In this document: in pieces, positions 9,635-17,629 of the stretch
Layout: the number at the start of each line of letters is the position of its first letter
How positions within the stretch are numbered: position 1 is the first letter of the stretch
Assembly (NCBI RefSeq): GCF_000733945.1
Contig: NZ_JPOL01000003.1
Coordinates: 297,945-361,944 of the forward strand
Direction: 5' to 3'
DNA length: 64,000 nt
Origin: Flavimarina sp. Hel_I_48
GTDB lineage: Bacteria; Bacteroidota; Bacteroidia; Flavobacteriales; Flavobacteriaceae
The notes under the pieces: model-generated
What the model was told of the DNA's origin: nothing
What the model saw: the letters and a program-made list of their open reading frames with translations, nothing else
Database searches by the model: none
Made by a program: the position numbers and the translations under genes

Positions 9635-10527
9635 TGCAGGTTGTTACGTTTTTTGATAAATGTTTGCAAGGCCTCACCCAAAGGTCTATCAAGCTGAAAA
9701 CGCTCATAACGAATCCCGTGGGATAACAACTCATTTTTTAAAGTTTCAAAATAGTTTTGAAGGTTTTTTAAATAGTTACTTTTAGCATCCTTTGCATTGA
9801 CCTTTACACGGGTTCCCTGCTCCAGATCTTCAAAGGTAATAGTGCCTTTATAATCAAATTCAATTTCTTTTTGACCTGTAACATGGAGTAAAACGACTTC
9901 ATTTCGGGAGGTTTTTAAACGCTTTACCACATTGGTTAATTCGTGGTTTTTCTCATAAAGATCTGTTATAAAAAAAATGAGTTCTTTCTGGCTTCTTTCA
10001 TGTAGTTTCTCCAGTTCTACAGTATTTTCAGGCCATGTACCCGCGCTTTTAATATTTAAGAGCTCCAGTAATAAACGGTTTAAATGTTGCTTTTGCGTTT
10101 TGGTATAAAGCGTTTGCAACTGCTGGTCATTCAGGGCAAAAAGTCCCACGGCATCGCCCTGTTGAATGCTCAAATGAGCCAAAGTCGCTACCAGGACGCG
10201 TACATATTCCGTTTTTGAAAGTCCGTCTTCCCTATGTTCCATAGAATTGCTGGCGTCCACGATAAACTTTACGGAAACATGGGTATTGATTTCGGCCTGT
10301 TTTATATAGTAACGGCCTGAGCGCGCAAGCATTTTCCAATCAAGCAAACGCAGGTCATCTCCCGGTTCATAACCACGGTACTGACTAAATTCCATCCCCT
10401 GCCTTACTCGTTTGCTTTTGTGCAGACCAGCCAATTGCCCATCAACAATTACCCTTGCGATCAGGGAAAGCCCTGACACACTATTGATAACTTCCGGTTT
10501 AAGCAAATCCTGATAATCCTGCTTCAA
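9631..10527 (-). CDS. DUF58 domain protein (VWA-like), partner of MoxR
   Basis: 298 residues. Residues 40-70 contain the DUF58 signature region EFSQYRGYEPGDDLRLLDWK. It continues with a VWA-like fold whose MIDAS motif DASNS is visible near residue 90 (VKFIVDASNSMEH). DUF58 proteins are encoded beside MoxR AAA+ ATPases in many phyla and are thought to be the client or adaptor. The first codon is TTG: no in-frame ATG exists before residue 43, and the sequence from TTG (KQDYQDLLKPEVINSVSGL) matches the usual N-terminus. It lies 11 bp after moxR. Confidence 0.9.
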   Translation of the reverse strand: MKQDYQDLLKPEVINSVSGLSLIARVIVDGQLAGLHKSKRVRQGMEFSQYRGYEPGDDLRLLDWKMLARSGRYYIKQAEINTHVSVKFIVDASNSMEHREDGLSKTEYVRVLVATLAHLSIQQGDAVGLFALNDQQLQTLYTKTQKQHLNRLLLELLNIKSAGTWPENTVELEKLHERSQKELIFFITDLYEKNHELTNVVKRLKTSRNEVVLLHVTGQKEIEFDYKGTITFEDLEQGTRVKVNAKDAKSNYLKNLQNYFETLKNELLSHGIRYERFQLDRPLGEALQTFIKKRNNLQ

Positions 10528-10538
10528 AATGACTGTTT

Positions 10539-11540
10539 TTAAGTGGAAATTGGCGTGTTTTTCAATAATTCCCGCGTCACATCATCAGATGTTATACCTT
10601 CTGCTTCTGCCCTGAAATTTACTATAATACGATGGCGAAGGACAGGATATGCCATCGTTTTTAGATCATCTGGCGTAACTGATAGTCGGCCTTGTGCGAG
10701 TGCCCGTGCTTTTGCGGTAAGTATCATGGCCTGACCAGCCCGCGGTCCCGCGCCCCAGCCTACCCATTCTTTGACGTAAGCGTTTGTTGAAGTTTCCGGT
10801 CGTGTAGCGCGTACAACCTTGCTCACAAAACCTACCAGGGCATCACTGATGGGAACTTCACGTACAAGTTCCTGCAGCCGCACGATCTCTTTACCCGTAA
10901 GTACTGGGTTGATCTTGCTATTTTCACTTCCGGTGGTATTTTTTAGGATGTGGGTTTCTTCTGCTTCGGTAGGGTAACCGATTTTTATATAGAGTAAAAA
11001 ACGATCCTGCTGAGCTTCCGGCAATGGGAATGTTCCAGATTGCTCAATTGGATTTTGCGTGGCTAGAATAAAAAAGGGCTTATCAAGCGCATAGGTTTTG
11101 CCTGAATAGGTCACCTCAAATTCCTGCATTGCTTCCAGCAAAGCGGCCTGTGTCTTGGGTGGAGTTCGGTTGATCTCATCCGCCAGAATAATATTGGCAA
11201 AAATGGGACCTTTATTAAACTCAAAGAACTTTTTCCCTGTGGTATGGTCTTCTTCAAGGATTTCGGTACCTATAATATCTGAAGGCATGAGATCTGGAGT
11301 AAACTGAATGCGCCTAAAATCAAGATCAACAGCCTGGGATAACGTACGGATCATGAGCGTTTTTGCCAGACCAGGAACGCCTTCCAGCAGCGCATGGCCA
11401 CGGGCAAGAAAGGTAATGAGCAGCTGCTCTATGGTATCTTCCTGGCCTATGATCACCTTGGCAATTTCCTGTCGCAAAGCTTCAAGCTTTCCAGTAAGTA
11501 CATCAACTTCCTGTTCCAGTTCTTTTAATTGGGTATTCAT
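10539..11540 (-). CDS. MoxR family AAA+ ATPase
   Basis: 333 residues. Walker A region is GVPGLAKT (about 55-62; the MoxR form with Ala before Lys-Thr), followed by RIQFTPDLMPSDIIG, Walker B ILADEINRTPPKTQ and the sensor region FILATQNPIEQSGTFPLPEAQ, all typical of MoxR. These ATPases act as chaperones for VWA-domain proteins, remodelling or assembling envelope complexes. Here it directly precedes the DUF58 gene and follows the DUF4159 gene by 9 bp, all on one strand. ATG at 11540. Confidence 0.96.
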   Translation of the reverse strand: MNTQLKELEQEVDVLTGKLEALRQEIAKVIIGQEDTIEQLLITFLARGHALLEGVPGLAKTLMIRTLSQAVDLDFRRIQFTPDLMPSDIIGTEILEEDHTTGKKFFEFNKGPIFANIILADEINRTPPKTQAALLEAMQEFEVTYSGKTYALDKPFFILATQNPIEQSGTFPLPEAQQDRFLLYIKIGYPTEAEETHILKNTTGSENSKINPVLTGKEIVRLQELVREVPISDALVGFVSKVVRATRPETSTNAYVKEWVGWGAGPRAGQAMILTAKARALAQGRLSVTPDDLKTMAYPVLRHRIIVNFRAEAEGITSDDVTRELLKNTPIST

Positions 11541-11549
11541 GAATTTTAT

Positions 11550-12170
11550 TTATGAGGTAAGTGCGTACATGACAATATTTACAGCAAAACGGGTATTGTC
11601 TTTTTTGTAAAAACGTTTATTCCTGAAGTCGTAATCCCACTCGCAACCGTAATCTTTATTGCTGTAAAGGACTCCTATACGATCCTTGATCATAATGGCT
11701 TTTAAATAATCGTGCACAAGATCATCCCCCCAGCCATTCAACTCTTGTGATGTTGTGGGCGGGCCATCTTCAAAATCAAAAAAAATAGAATAAAGTTCGT
11801 GATCATTGGGGATTTTCTGAAGTGCCTTTGCACCAAACAATTCTTCCATTTGATTTTCAAAAGACTTGGCAAAAAGTCCGTCAATGTCATGATTGCAATC
11901 ATCTGCAAAGACAAAACCGCCGTTTTCGACGTATTTTTTGAAGTTTTCACGCTCTTTTTGACTGAATTGAACCAATTTATGACCGGTTATATAACAAAAT
12001 GGTGAAGCAAAAATATCCTCACTGCTTAAGGTAATGATATGTTCCTGTTTGTCAACCGCCAGTGTGGTATATTCCACAAGTGAATTGAGCAGATTAGACG
12101 GCATGCGCTGATCGACATCCCAGTCGCCGGACTCATATTGTAAGCGGGTAAAAAAGAATTCGTTGTTCAA
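11550..12170 (-). CDS. DUF4159 domain protein, first gene of the MoxR operon
   Basis: 206 residues, matching the N-terminus usual for Bacteroidetes DUF4159 proteins (FFFTRLQYESGDWDVDQRMP). The fold expected is GATase1/ThuA-like: Y-rich strand, then ENGGFVFADDCNHDIDG and FEDGPPTTSQELNGWGDD loops, and a final NIVMYALTS helix. In this protein there is no signal peptide, so it should be cytoplasmic, unlike secreted DUF4159 relatives. It starts with TTG at 12170; an in-frame stop lies 3 codons upstream and the first internal ATG is at residue 23, inside the conserved part. It is separated from tldE by a repeat and hairpin. Confidence 0.85.
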   Translation of the reverse strand: MNNEFFFTRLQYESGDWDVDQRMPSNLLNSLVEYTTLAVDKQEHIITLSSEDIFASPFCYITGHKLVQFSQKERENFKKYVENGGFVFADDCNHDIDGLFAKSFENQMEELFGAKALQKIPNDHELYSIFFDFEDGPPTTSQELNGWGDDLVHDYLKAIMIKDRIGVLYSNKDYGCEWDYDFRNKRFYKKDNTRFAVNIVMYALTS

Positions 12171-12249
12171 TTTATATTATTCTATTTCCTTAATAAGAAG
12201 AACTTTTGAAAAGTCTCAGTTCCGTTAGTTTAAACGCTTTTACTCCGTT

Positions 12250-12384
12250 CTTGGGCGTTTCCCCGCGGGCTGGGCTTTACATGGCAATCTTTATAAATAA
12301 AGCTTTTCCAAAGTTTGAAACTTTGGAAAAGCTAATATGTACTGTAAATAGCAACTTTTCGATACATTTTAATTCCGCTAACGC
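12250..12384. repeat. Dispersed structured repeat, copy A
   Basis: The block from 12250 to about 12290 (containing GGGCGTTTCCCCGCGGG and GGGCTTTACATGGCAATC) closely matches the minus strand of 46621-46662. Both copies end in CTAACGC (here 12378-12384) after a variable middle. In this copy the middle holds a separate 33-bp palindrome. I recall sequences of this kind scattered between genes in Flavobacteriia; copy number in this genome cannot be judged here. Confidence 0.65.
12301..12333. terminator. 33-bp near-perfect palindrome between tldE and the MoxR operon
   Basis: Arms of 16 bp (12301-12316 and 12318-12333, AGCTTTTCCAAAGTTT and its complement) surround one base. On the minus strand it comes 136 bp after the tldE stop and is followed by TTTATTTATAAAG, so it may end the tldD-tldE transcript; the T-run is interrupted, so the terminator call is moderate. 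Confidence 0.55.
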
Positions 12385-12468
12385 TACATTTAAAAACACT
12401 CTAAATGACAAATTTATAACAAACTGTCAATTCGAGTGCGCGACGTCAGGAGTGCTTATCGAGAACCT

Positions 12469-13788
12469 TTAAACCGCGTCAGATAAACTGGTAAAACTAA
12501 AGTCCCTGATTTTCATATACGGAATGAGATTTCCACCCACGCGAACTTGTTTCCCAAGTTCTTCCAGGTTGTTGAGCATGATAATAGGGCTTTCGTTAAA
12601 ACGGAAGTTTTTAATAGGATAGCGAATTTCACCATTCTCGATATAAAAAGTCCCATCACGGGTAAGACCTGTAAAAAGTAAACTTTGTGGATCTACAGAG
12701 CGAATGTACCAGAAACGGGTTACCAAAATCCCTTTTTTCGTGTTCTTGATCATTTCCTCAAGGGAAGAATCCCCACCGGCCATGATAAAATTACCGGGAT
12801 AAGGCACCGCTTCTTTTCCCTGTTTTTCGGCCCAATATCGACTATAAGCGAGATTTTTTACGATTCCATTTTCAATCCAGTCCATTTTTTTGAGTGGAAG
12901 TCCCTCGCCGTCCCAGGTTGCCGTAGGAACTTCTGTATTGCGGGGATCTGACCAAATATGTACGCGATCGTCTACAATTTTCTGACCCATTTTAGTGCCT
13001 TCCCCATCTTTAGAAGACATGAAACTACGGCCTTCATCTGCGGTACGCGCATCAAAAGCGCCAAACATCCTGCCTAGTAATTCTTCTCCCGCAGCCGGTT
13101 CAAGAATTACCGTGTAGCGGCCTGGCTCAATAGCCTTGGCCTCGCGCGACATTACCGCTTTGTCTACGGCGGTTTTTGCCGCTTCATCAGGATCAAATTT
13201 TGTGATATCGTTGAAATCACGTGTTACCCAGCCCGAACCGGTACCATCATTCGTGCGCATGGTAATTGTAAAATCTACATCGGTACTCTTATTGTAGGCA
13301 AAAAGTCCGTTACTATTTAATAGTGCCCTAAATCCTGTAGAATCATCTAAAAATCCGGCTGCGGTAACATCGTTTTGACTTGCGGGGGTAATACTGCTTT
13401 CAGCGACTTTTGCGCGGAATTCCGGCGTTACGTCTGCGGTTGCCTGAACAAAAGTTACCGCGTCATCGTAGGTCTGTGAACCCAAGGGCTGCATAAATTC
13501 CGGATTTTCCGGGGAAAGTTGGGCAAGTTCTTCCGCCCTGCGCACCACCTTTTCAAGGGATGCATCATCAAATTCATCAATGGTTGCTGATCCTGATTTT
13601 TTTCCGAAACTGGATTGCACGCCCAGCGACTGGTTGGAGCGATGTCCAGATGTGGAAACGCTATTTCGCGCATAGCGGATATTTCCGCTTTCACTGCCAG
13701 TTAAACTTATTGAGCAGGAGTCTGCCTTAGAAAAGCTAAGCGCTTTTTCCATGATCTTCCTGGCTTCTTCTTCTGTATATATTGCCAT
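12469..13788 (-). CDS. tldE: TldE/PmbA family metallopeptidase subunit
   Basis: 439 residues of the TldD/PmbA family (microcin B17 and CcdA processing in E. coli). It lacks the HExxxH zinc site of TldD, as expected for the PmbA/TldE partner, and keeps the family C-terminal signature (GLTRDGTFYIENGEIRYPIKNFRFNESP). No signal peptide is visible. It follows tldD by 29 bp on the same strand, so the two are one unit and presumably form a heterodimer that hydrolyses unfolded peptides. The ATG at 13788 is at the normal distance from the conserved region. Confidence 0.93.
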   Translation of the reverse strand: MAIYTEEEARKIMEKALSFSKADSCSISLTGSESGNIRYARNSVSTSGHRSNQSLGVQSSFGKKSGSATIDEFDDASLEKVVRRAEELAQLSPENPEFMQPLGSQTYDDAVTFVQATADVTPEFRAKVAESSITPASQNDVTAAGFLDDSTGFRALLNSNGLFAYNKSTDVDFTITMRTNDGTGSGWVTRDFNDITKFDPDEAAKTAVDKAVMSREAKAIEPGRYTVILEPAAGEELLGRMFGAFDARTADEGRSFMSSKDGEGTKMGQKIVDDRVHIWSDPRNTEVPTATWDGEGLPLKKMDWIENGIVKNLAYSRYWAEKQGKEAVPYPGNFIMAGGDSSLEEMIKNTKKGILVTRFWYIRSVDPQSLLFTGLTRDGTFYIENGEIRYPIKNFRFNESPIIMLNNLEELGKQVRVGGNLIPYMKIRDFSFTSLSDAV

Positions 13789-13817
13789 TGTCTTTTGCTG
13801 ATTTTTATGATAGAAAG

Positions 13818-15458
13818 TTAGACGTTGCGACCGGTATTGATCACGTTAACATCGTTGAAACGGGCGGTAGAACTGCCGTGGGAAACCGCGCTCACCTGCG
13901 ACGGCTGACCTTTACCGTCAAAGAAGGAACCAAAAAGGCGATAATCATCCTTATCGCACACTTTTACACAGCTGTTCCAGAATTCTTGGGTATTGGACTG
14001 GTAGGCCACATCATTGAGCATACCCACGATCTCTCCATCCTTGATTTCGTAAAAAACCGTTCCTCCAAATTGGAAATTGTACCGTTGCTGATCTATGGAA
14101 TACGAGCCGCGACCGGCGATATAAATTCCTTTTTCTACATCTTTGATCATTTCAGCGGCAGACAGTTTTTCTTTTCCAGGTTCCAGGGATACATTTGGCA
14201 TCCTTTGAAATTGAACATCATTCCAACTTTCAGCATAACAACATCCATTGGACTCGTCTTCATTGAGCATGTGCGCCTGATCGCGTATCGCCTGATAGTT
14301 CACCAGTACACCATCGCGAATAAGGTCCCATTGTTTTGTTTTAACCCCTTCATCATCCCAACCTACATTGCCCAGTGTGTTGGGCTGTGTTTTATCTGCA
14401 ACGATACTTACCTTCTCGCTTCCATATTTAAAATCGCCAGATTTCCACTTATCCAACGTTGCAAAACTGGTTCCTGCATAATTCGCTTCATAGCCTAAAA
14501 CGCGATCCAGTTCTAAGGGATGCCCTACAGATTCATGTATGGTCAGGCCAAGGTGGTTAGGTTCAAGAACCAAATCATATTTACCGGGATCAACTGATTT
14601 TGCAGTAAGCATTTCTTTGGCCTGTTGCGCAGCGATCGTGGCATCTTCAACCATATCGTAGCTGTTTTTATACAACTTAAGCGTACCGGGACCGTCCAGT
14701 TTTTCTGAATCGAGACCATCAAGATATTCATAGCCCATACCCACGGGAGCGCTTAGCGCCTGTCGGGATTTAAAAGTATTTGTAGCGCGATCTATGGCCG
14801 TAACATCAAATGTGGGCCAGATGCGATAGATATCCTGATCAATATAAGAACCTTCGGTAGAGGCAAAATATTTCTGCTCATTGACCATGAACATAGAAGA
14901 ATTCACAAAATCAGCCCCATTGTCCATTGCAGCTTTATTTGCGCTAAGCAATAGATCCACTTTTTCTGAAACGGGAACTTCCTTAAAGTCTTTTTTAATG
15001 GGTGTTTTCCAGGAAACTTCGCCAAAAGAACCTACGGGCGCCAGTTGCACCGGTTCCTTCTGAATACGCGCATTTGCTTTTGCGATCGCCACGGCCTGAT
15101 CAGTGGCTTTTTTGATGCCATCTTCGGTGACGCTGTTTGTGGATGCAAAACCCCATGTACCGTCAGCGATCACGCGAATACCGATACCGAAGGATTCTGT
15201 ATTCACCACGTTTTGCACTTTATCCTCACGGGTAAAGACATACTGGTTGAGGTAGCGGCCTATACGTGCATCTGCGTAGGTTGCGCCCAGTGATTTTGCC
15301 GTATTCAAGGCTACATCAGCCATTTTTTTCTTTAAAACAAGATCCATCCCAGGATCAAGCAGCGCTTCCGCGGAAATGGAATTACCCATCATGCCAGACG
15401 GTAGCATCAATGCTCCCGCACCAAGGCCTGCGAGTTGTACAAAATTTCTTCTTTTCAT
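13818..15458 (-). CDS. tldD: TldD family metallopeptidase with Tat signal peptide
   Basis: 546 residues, the catalytic partner of TldE. The zinc motif HESVGH is at about residues 305-315, followed by the family pattern LELDRVLGYEANYAGTSFA. The C-terminal signature (RGSYSIDQQRYNFQFGGTVFYEI) is intact. It is longer than E. coli TldD because of an N-terminal Tat-type leader: MKRRNFVQLAGLGAGALMLP has twin Arg, F at +2 and a mild hydrophobic core. That predicts export of TldD, while TldE has no leader, an odd split noted under findings. Promoter region is in the 248-bp spacer upstream. Confidence 0.93.
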   Translation of the reverse strand: MKRRNFVQLAGLGAGALMLPSGMMGNSISAEALLDPGMDLVLKKKMADVALNTAKSLGATYADARIGRYLNQYVFTREDKVQNVVNTESFGIGIRVIADGTWGFASTNSVTEDGIKKATDQAVAIAKANARIQKEPVQLAPVGSFGEVSWKTPIKKDFKEVPVSEKVDLLLSANKAAMDNGADFVNSSMFMVNEQKYFASTEGSYIDQDIYRIWPTFDVTAIDRATNTFKSRQALSAPVGMGYEYLDGLDSEKLDGPGTLKLYKNSYDMVEDATIAAQQAKEMLTAKSVDPGKYDLVLEPNHLGLTIHESVGHPLELDRVLGYEANYAGTSFATLDKWKSGDFKYGSEKVSIVADKTQPNTLGNVGWDDEGVKTKQWDLIRDGVLVNYQAIRDQAHMLNEDESNGCCYAESWNDVQFQRMPNVSLEPGKEKLSAAEMIKDVEKGIYIAGRGSYSIDQQRYNFQFGGTVFYEIKDGEIVGMLNDVAYQSNTQEFWNSCVKVCDKDDYRLFGSFFDGKGQPSQVSAVSHGSSTARFNDVNVINTGRNV

Positions 15459-15706
15459 GTAGTTGTGGTTTTTAGGATGAATAAAGTAGCTGTATACTGT
15501 ATTTTGTGGTTTAGAGTGTTATTCCGGAAAAAGGTTTAATCAGATATTTTCTAATATTCTCAAACTTTATCGAAAATAGCAAAGAAAAGCTCAAACATAA
15601 TAAGAATATAAGTACTATTCTAAGTCTTTTCGATTCGGAAAATTATAATTGAATAATTACAGATTTGTTGGGCTTCAAATTATATATCCATAACAGAATG
15701 GAGATT

Positions 15707-17425
15707 TTATTGAATTAATAGCCGTTTAGTAATAATAGCGCCACTGGTGGTTGTAAGTTTCAACATATAAAATCCGGCAGAAAACTGAGAAATCGGTAAC
15801 TGATAGTTGTATTCAGCGCGGTTACGTTCTATAGCAAAGTCCTCCAGCTTTTTTCCATTCATATCATAAATGGCAATTGCAGAAAGTTCCAAATCCCGGT
15901 CTTTTCTTGAAATAAAAAGGCTGTTTTTAGCAGGATTTGGGTAGATTTTAATGCTTTCTGGGCCGTTTTTTCGGCCATTTTGAACATTTTCCAAACCTAA
16001 AATTGATTCTGGTAAGGCAGCTAAATAGGTTGTACGCGAATTATTTCCTCCGGAAGCATAAAGTTTTCCATCAATTCCCCCTCCTACGATCGAGAAGCGC
16101 CTGGCCGGTAGATCTGTAAATTGCTTCCAGGTATTGGTTTCTGGATGGTAGGCATAAACCGAAGCATAGGGCGTTGCATTGTGCACAATCTGCCCGCCGA
16201 TGGAATAAATATAATCCCCGTAAACAAATACGGAAGCATGGATGTGATTTAAAGGTTGGGGCATATCAGAAAGTTGCGTCCAGGTGTTGGTTTCAGGATC
16301 GTAGCGGTGCACATCATCCTGAGGAACAAGTTCTTCATCATGTTCCTTTTGCCCACCAAAAACATAAAGCTGACCATTAAAAACCGCCGAACCAATATGG
16401 TTTCTGGGGTTTGGCATAGCCGAAAGATAGCTCCAGCCCGAGCTTAAATCATTGAGATCAAGCACCAGCAGATCGCCCTGATCTTCCGTGCGTGCCCTGT
16501 TAGTACCGGCCACATAATACAACTTATCCGCAATAAATTCCAACGCCCCGGCAGAACGGTCTATGGGCAACGAGGGAAGTTCTTCATAACGATCTTCGGC
16601 AACTATATATTTGTAAACCCGGCGCGCACCAAATTGCTGTGCGTTCCCGCTGGCATCTGCAGCATAACCGGCAGCGATATAAATATCTGTTCCGTCATCT
16701 GTCCAACCCATATGTGTAGCCCCTCCCCCACCTGAATTGCTCGCCATGGGCGGCATATCAGCCAGGCGTGACCAGGAATTTGCATTGGCATCAAGCGTAA
16801 AAACGGATGCTTTAGGGGCGAATTTGGATGTAAAACCGCCAAAAACGAACAACTTTTCATTTATTACCCCGCCCGTTGCTTCACTATGTCCCTGGGGATG
16901 ATTTGCGACAGTTTCCCAATCCAGCGCTAAAGTTTCGGTAATGGTAACTTCCATTTCCGTGATATTTATCGTTATGGAAGATGATGCTTTTTCTCCGCTT
17001 GCGTCAGTAATTTCAACTTCTAAGACGATAGGTCCAAGACCGGAAAGCAGGTATTTAGGATTGTCAACGCTGAGAAGGCCTGTTTCCGCATTCAGTGAAA
17101 AAACGCTCATAGCGTTGTATTCGGGATCTTGAAAAGAGTCTCCCCTGGGAGGATTGGAGTCTTTATAAAACGTAGCACTAAGAATGGAATAATCGGTTAT
17201 TCCCCCTTCCGCAGTAGCGGAAATAGTTCCTACATTTGTTCCACTTGCGCTCCCTTCTACTATGCTAAAACTTTGATCTTCTACAACGGGGGCAACCACC
17301 GCATTTAGATACATACTACGAGGACTTTCGGTTCCTGCAAATCCGGGTACAGGGCTAAAAAGTCCTATAAACAGGCAAAATAGAAGATAATGGCTGTCGT
17401 TTTTAAAGAAGTAAATCTGTTTCAT
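15707..17425 (-). CDS. Secreted kelch-repeat protein with cadherin-like domain and T9SS sorting domain
   Basis: 572 residues from the ATG at 17425 (MKQIYFFKNDSHYLLFCLF), which gives a normal signal peptide; a longer frame starts only at TTG 17455. After the leader comes a cadherin-like domain (about 45-160; VDNPKYLLSGLGPIVLEVEI, then SSSITINITE), then five or so kelch blades (about 165-480, repeated G-G-x(n)-Y/W patterns such as LYVFGGQKEHDEE and YIYSIGGQIVHN), then an 80-residue C-terminal type A sorting domain (IKIYPNPAKNSLFIS ... KRLLIQ). Such a tail directs export through the type IX system and attachment or release at the surface. Ligand unknown; a carbohydrate-related role would be a guess. 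Stand-alone gene. Confidence 0.9.
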   Translation of the reverse strand: MKQIYFFKNDSHYLLFCLFIGLFSPVPGFAGTESPRSMYLNAVVAPVVEDQSFSIVEGSASGTNVGTISATAEGGITDYSILSATFYKDSNPPRGDSFQDPEYNAMSVFSLNAETGLLSVDNPKYLLSGLGPIVLEVEITDASGEKASSSITINITEMEVTITETLALDWETVANHPQGHSEATGGVINEKLFVFGGFTSKFAPKASVFTLDANANSWSRLADMPPMASNSGGGGATHMGWTDDGTDIYIAAGYAADASGNAQQFGARRVYKYIVAEDRYEELPSLPIDRSAGALEFIADKLYYVAGTNRARTEDQGDLLVLDLNDLSSGWSYLSAMPNPRNHIGSAVFNGQLYVFGGQKEHDEELVPQDDVHRYDPETNTWTQLSDMPQPLNHIHASVFVYGDYIYSIGGQIVHNATPYASVYAYHPETNTWKQFTDLPARRFSIVGGGIDGKLYASGGNNSRTTYLAALPESILGLENVQNGRKNGPESIKIYPNPAKNSLFISRKDRDLELSAIAIYDMNGKKLEDFAIERNRAEYNYQLPISQFSAGFYMLKLTTTSGAIITKRLLIQ

Positions 17426-17560
17426 AAAATTGGTTGAAGGTTGGTTCTTTTCCAAAAATAAAGAATGTTTCTTTGAATTTTGAATATTAATTCACTTTAG
17501 GTTTTTTAAAAATCTTATTATTAAACCTTAAGAATGCATTGAAGTTCTTTTTATCTTTCG

Positions 17561-17584
17561 ATAAACCGCTAATTCACGGTTTAT
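17561..17584. promoter_or_regulatory. Inverted repeat upstream of the sulfite-oxidase-like gene
   Basis: ATAAACCG (17561-17568) and CGGTTTAT (17577-17584) with an 8-base gap, 46 bp before the ATG at 17630. It could be an operator or a leader hairpin. No further copy was seen. Confidence 0.35.
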
Positions 17585-17629
17585 AGCTTAAATCGCCAAT
17601 TAATTTCAGTTGAGCATACCGTAAATCCT

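Noticed and set aside
12206..12472. 88-residue plus-strand ORF between tldE and DUF4159
   Set aside because: It covers repeat copy A and the 33-bp palindrome; no coding character.
13782..14498. 238-residue plus-strand frame opposite tldD
   Set aside because: It is an antisense shadow of a strongly conserved peptidase gene, with no promoter or family match.
17426..17455. Ten extra residues at the start of the kelch protein from TTG 17455
   Set aside because: The ATG at 17425 gives a normal signal peptide; the extension would put polar residues ahead of it.
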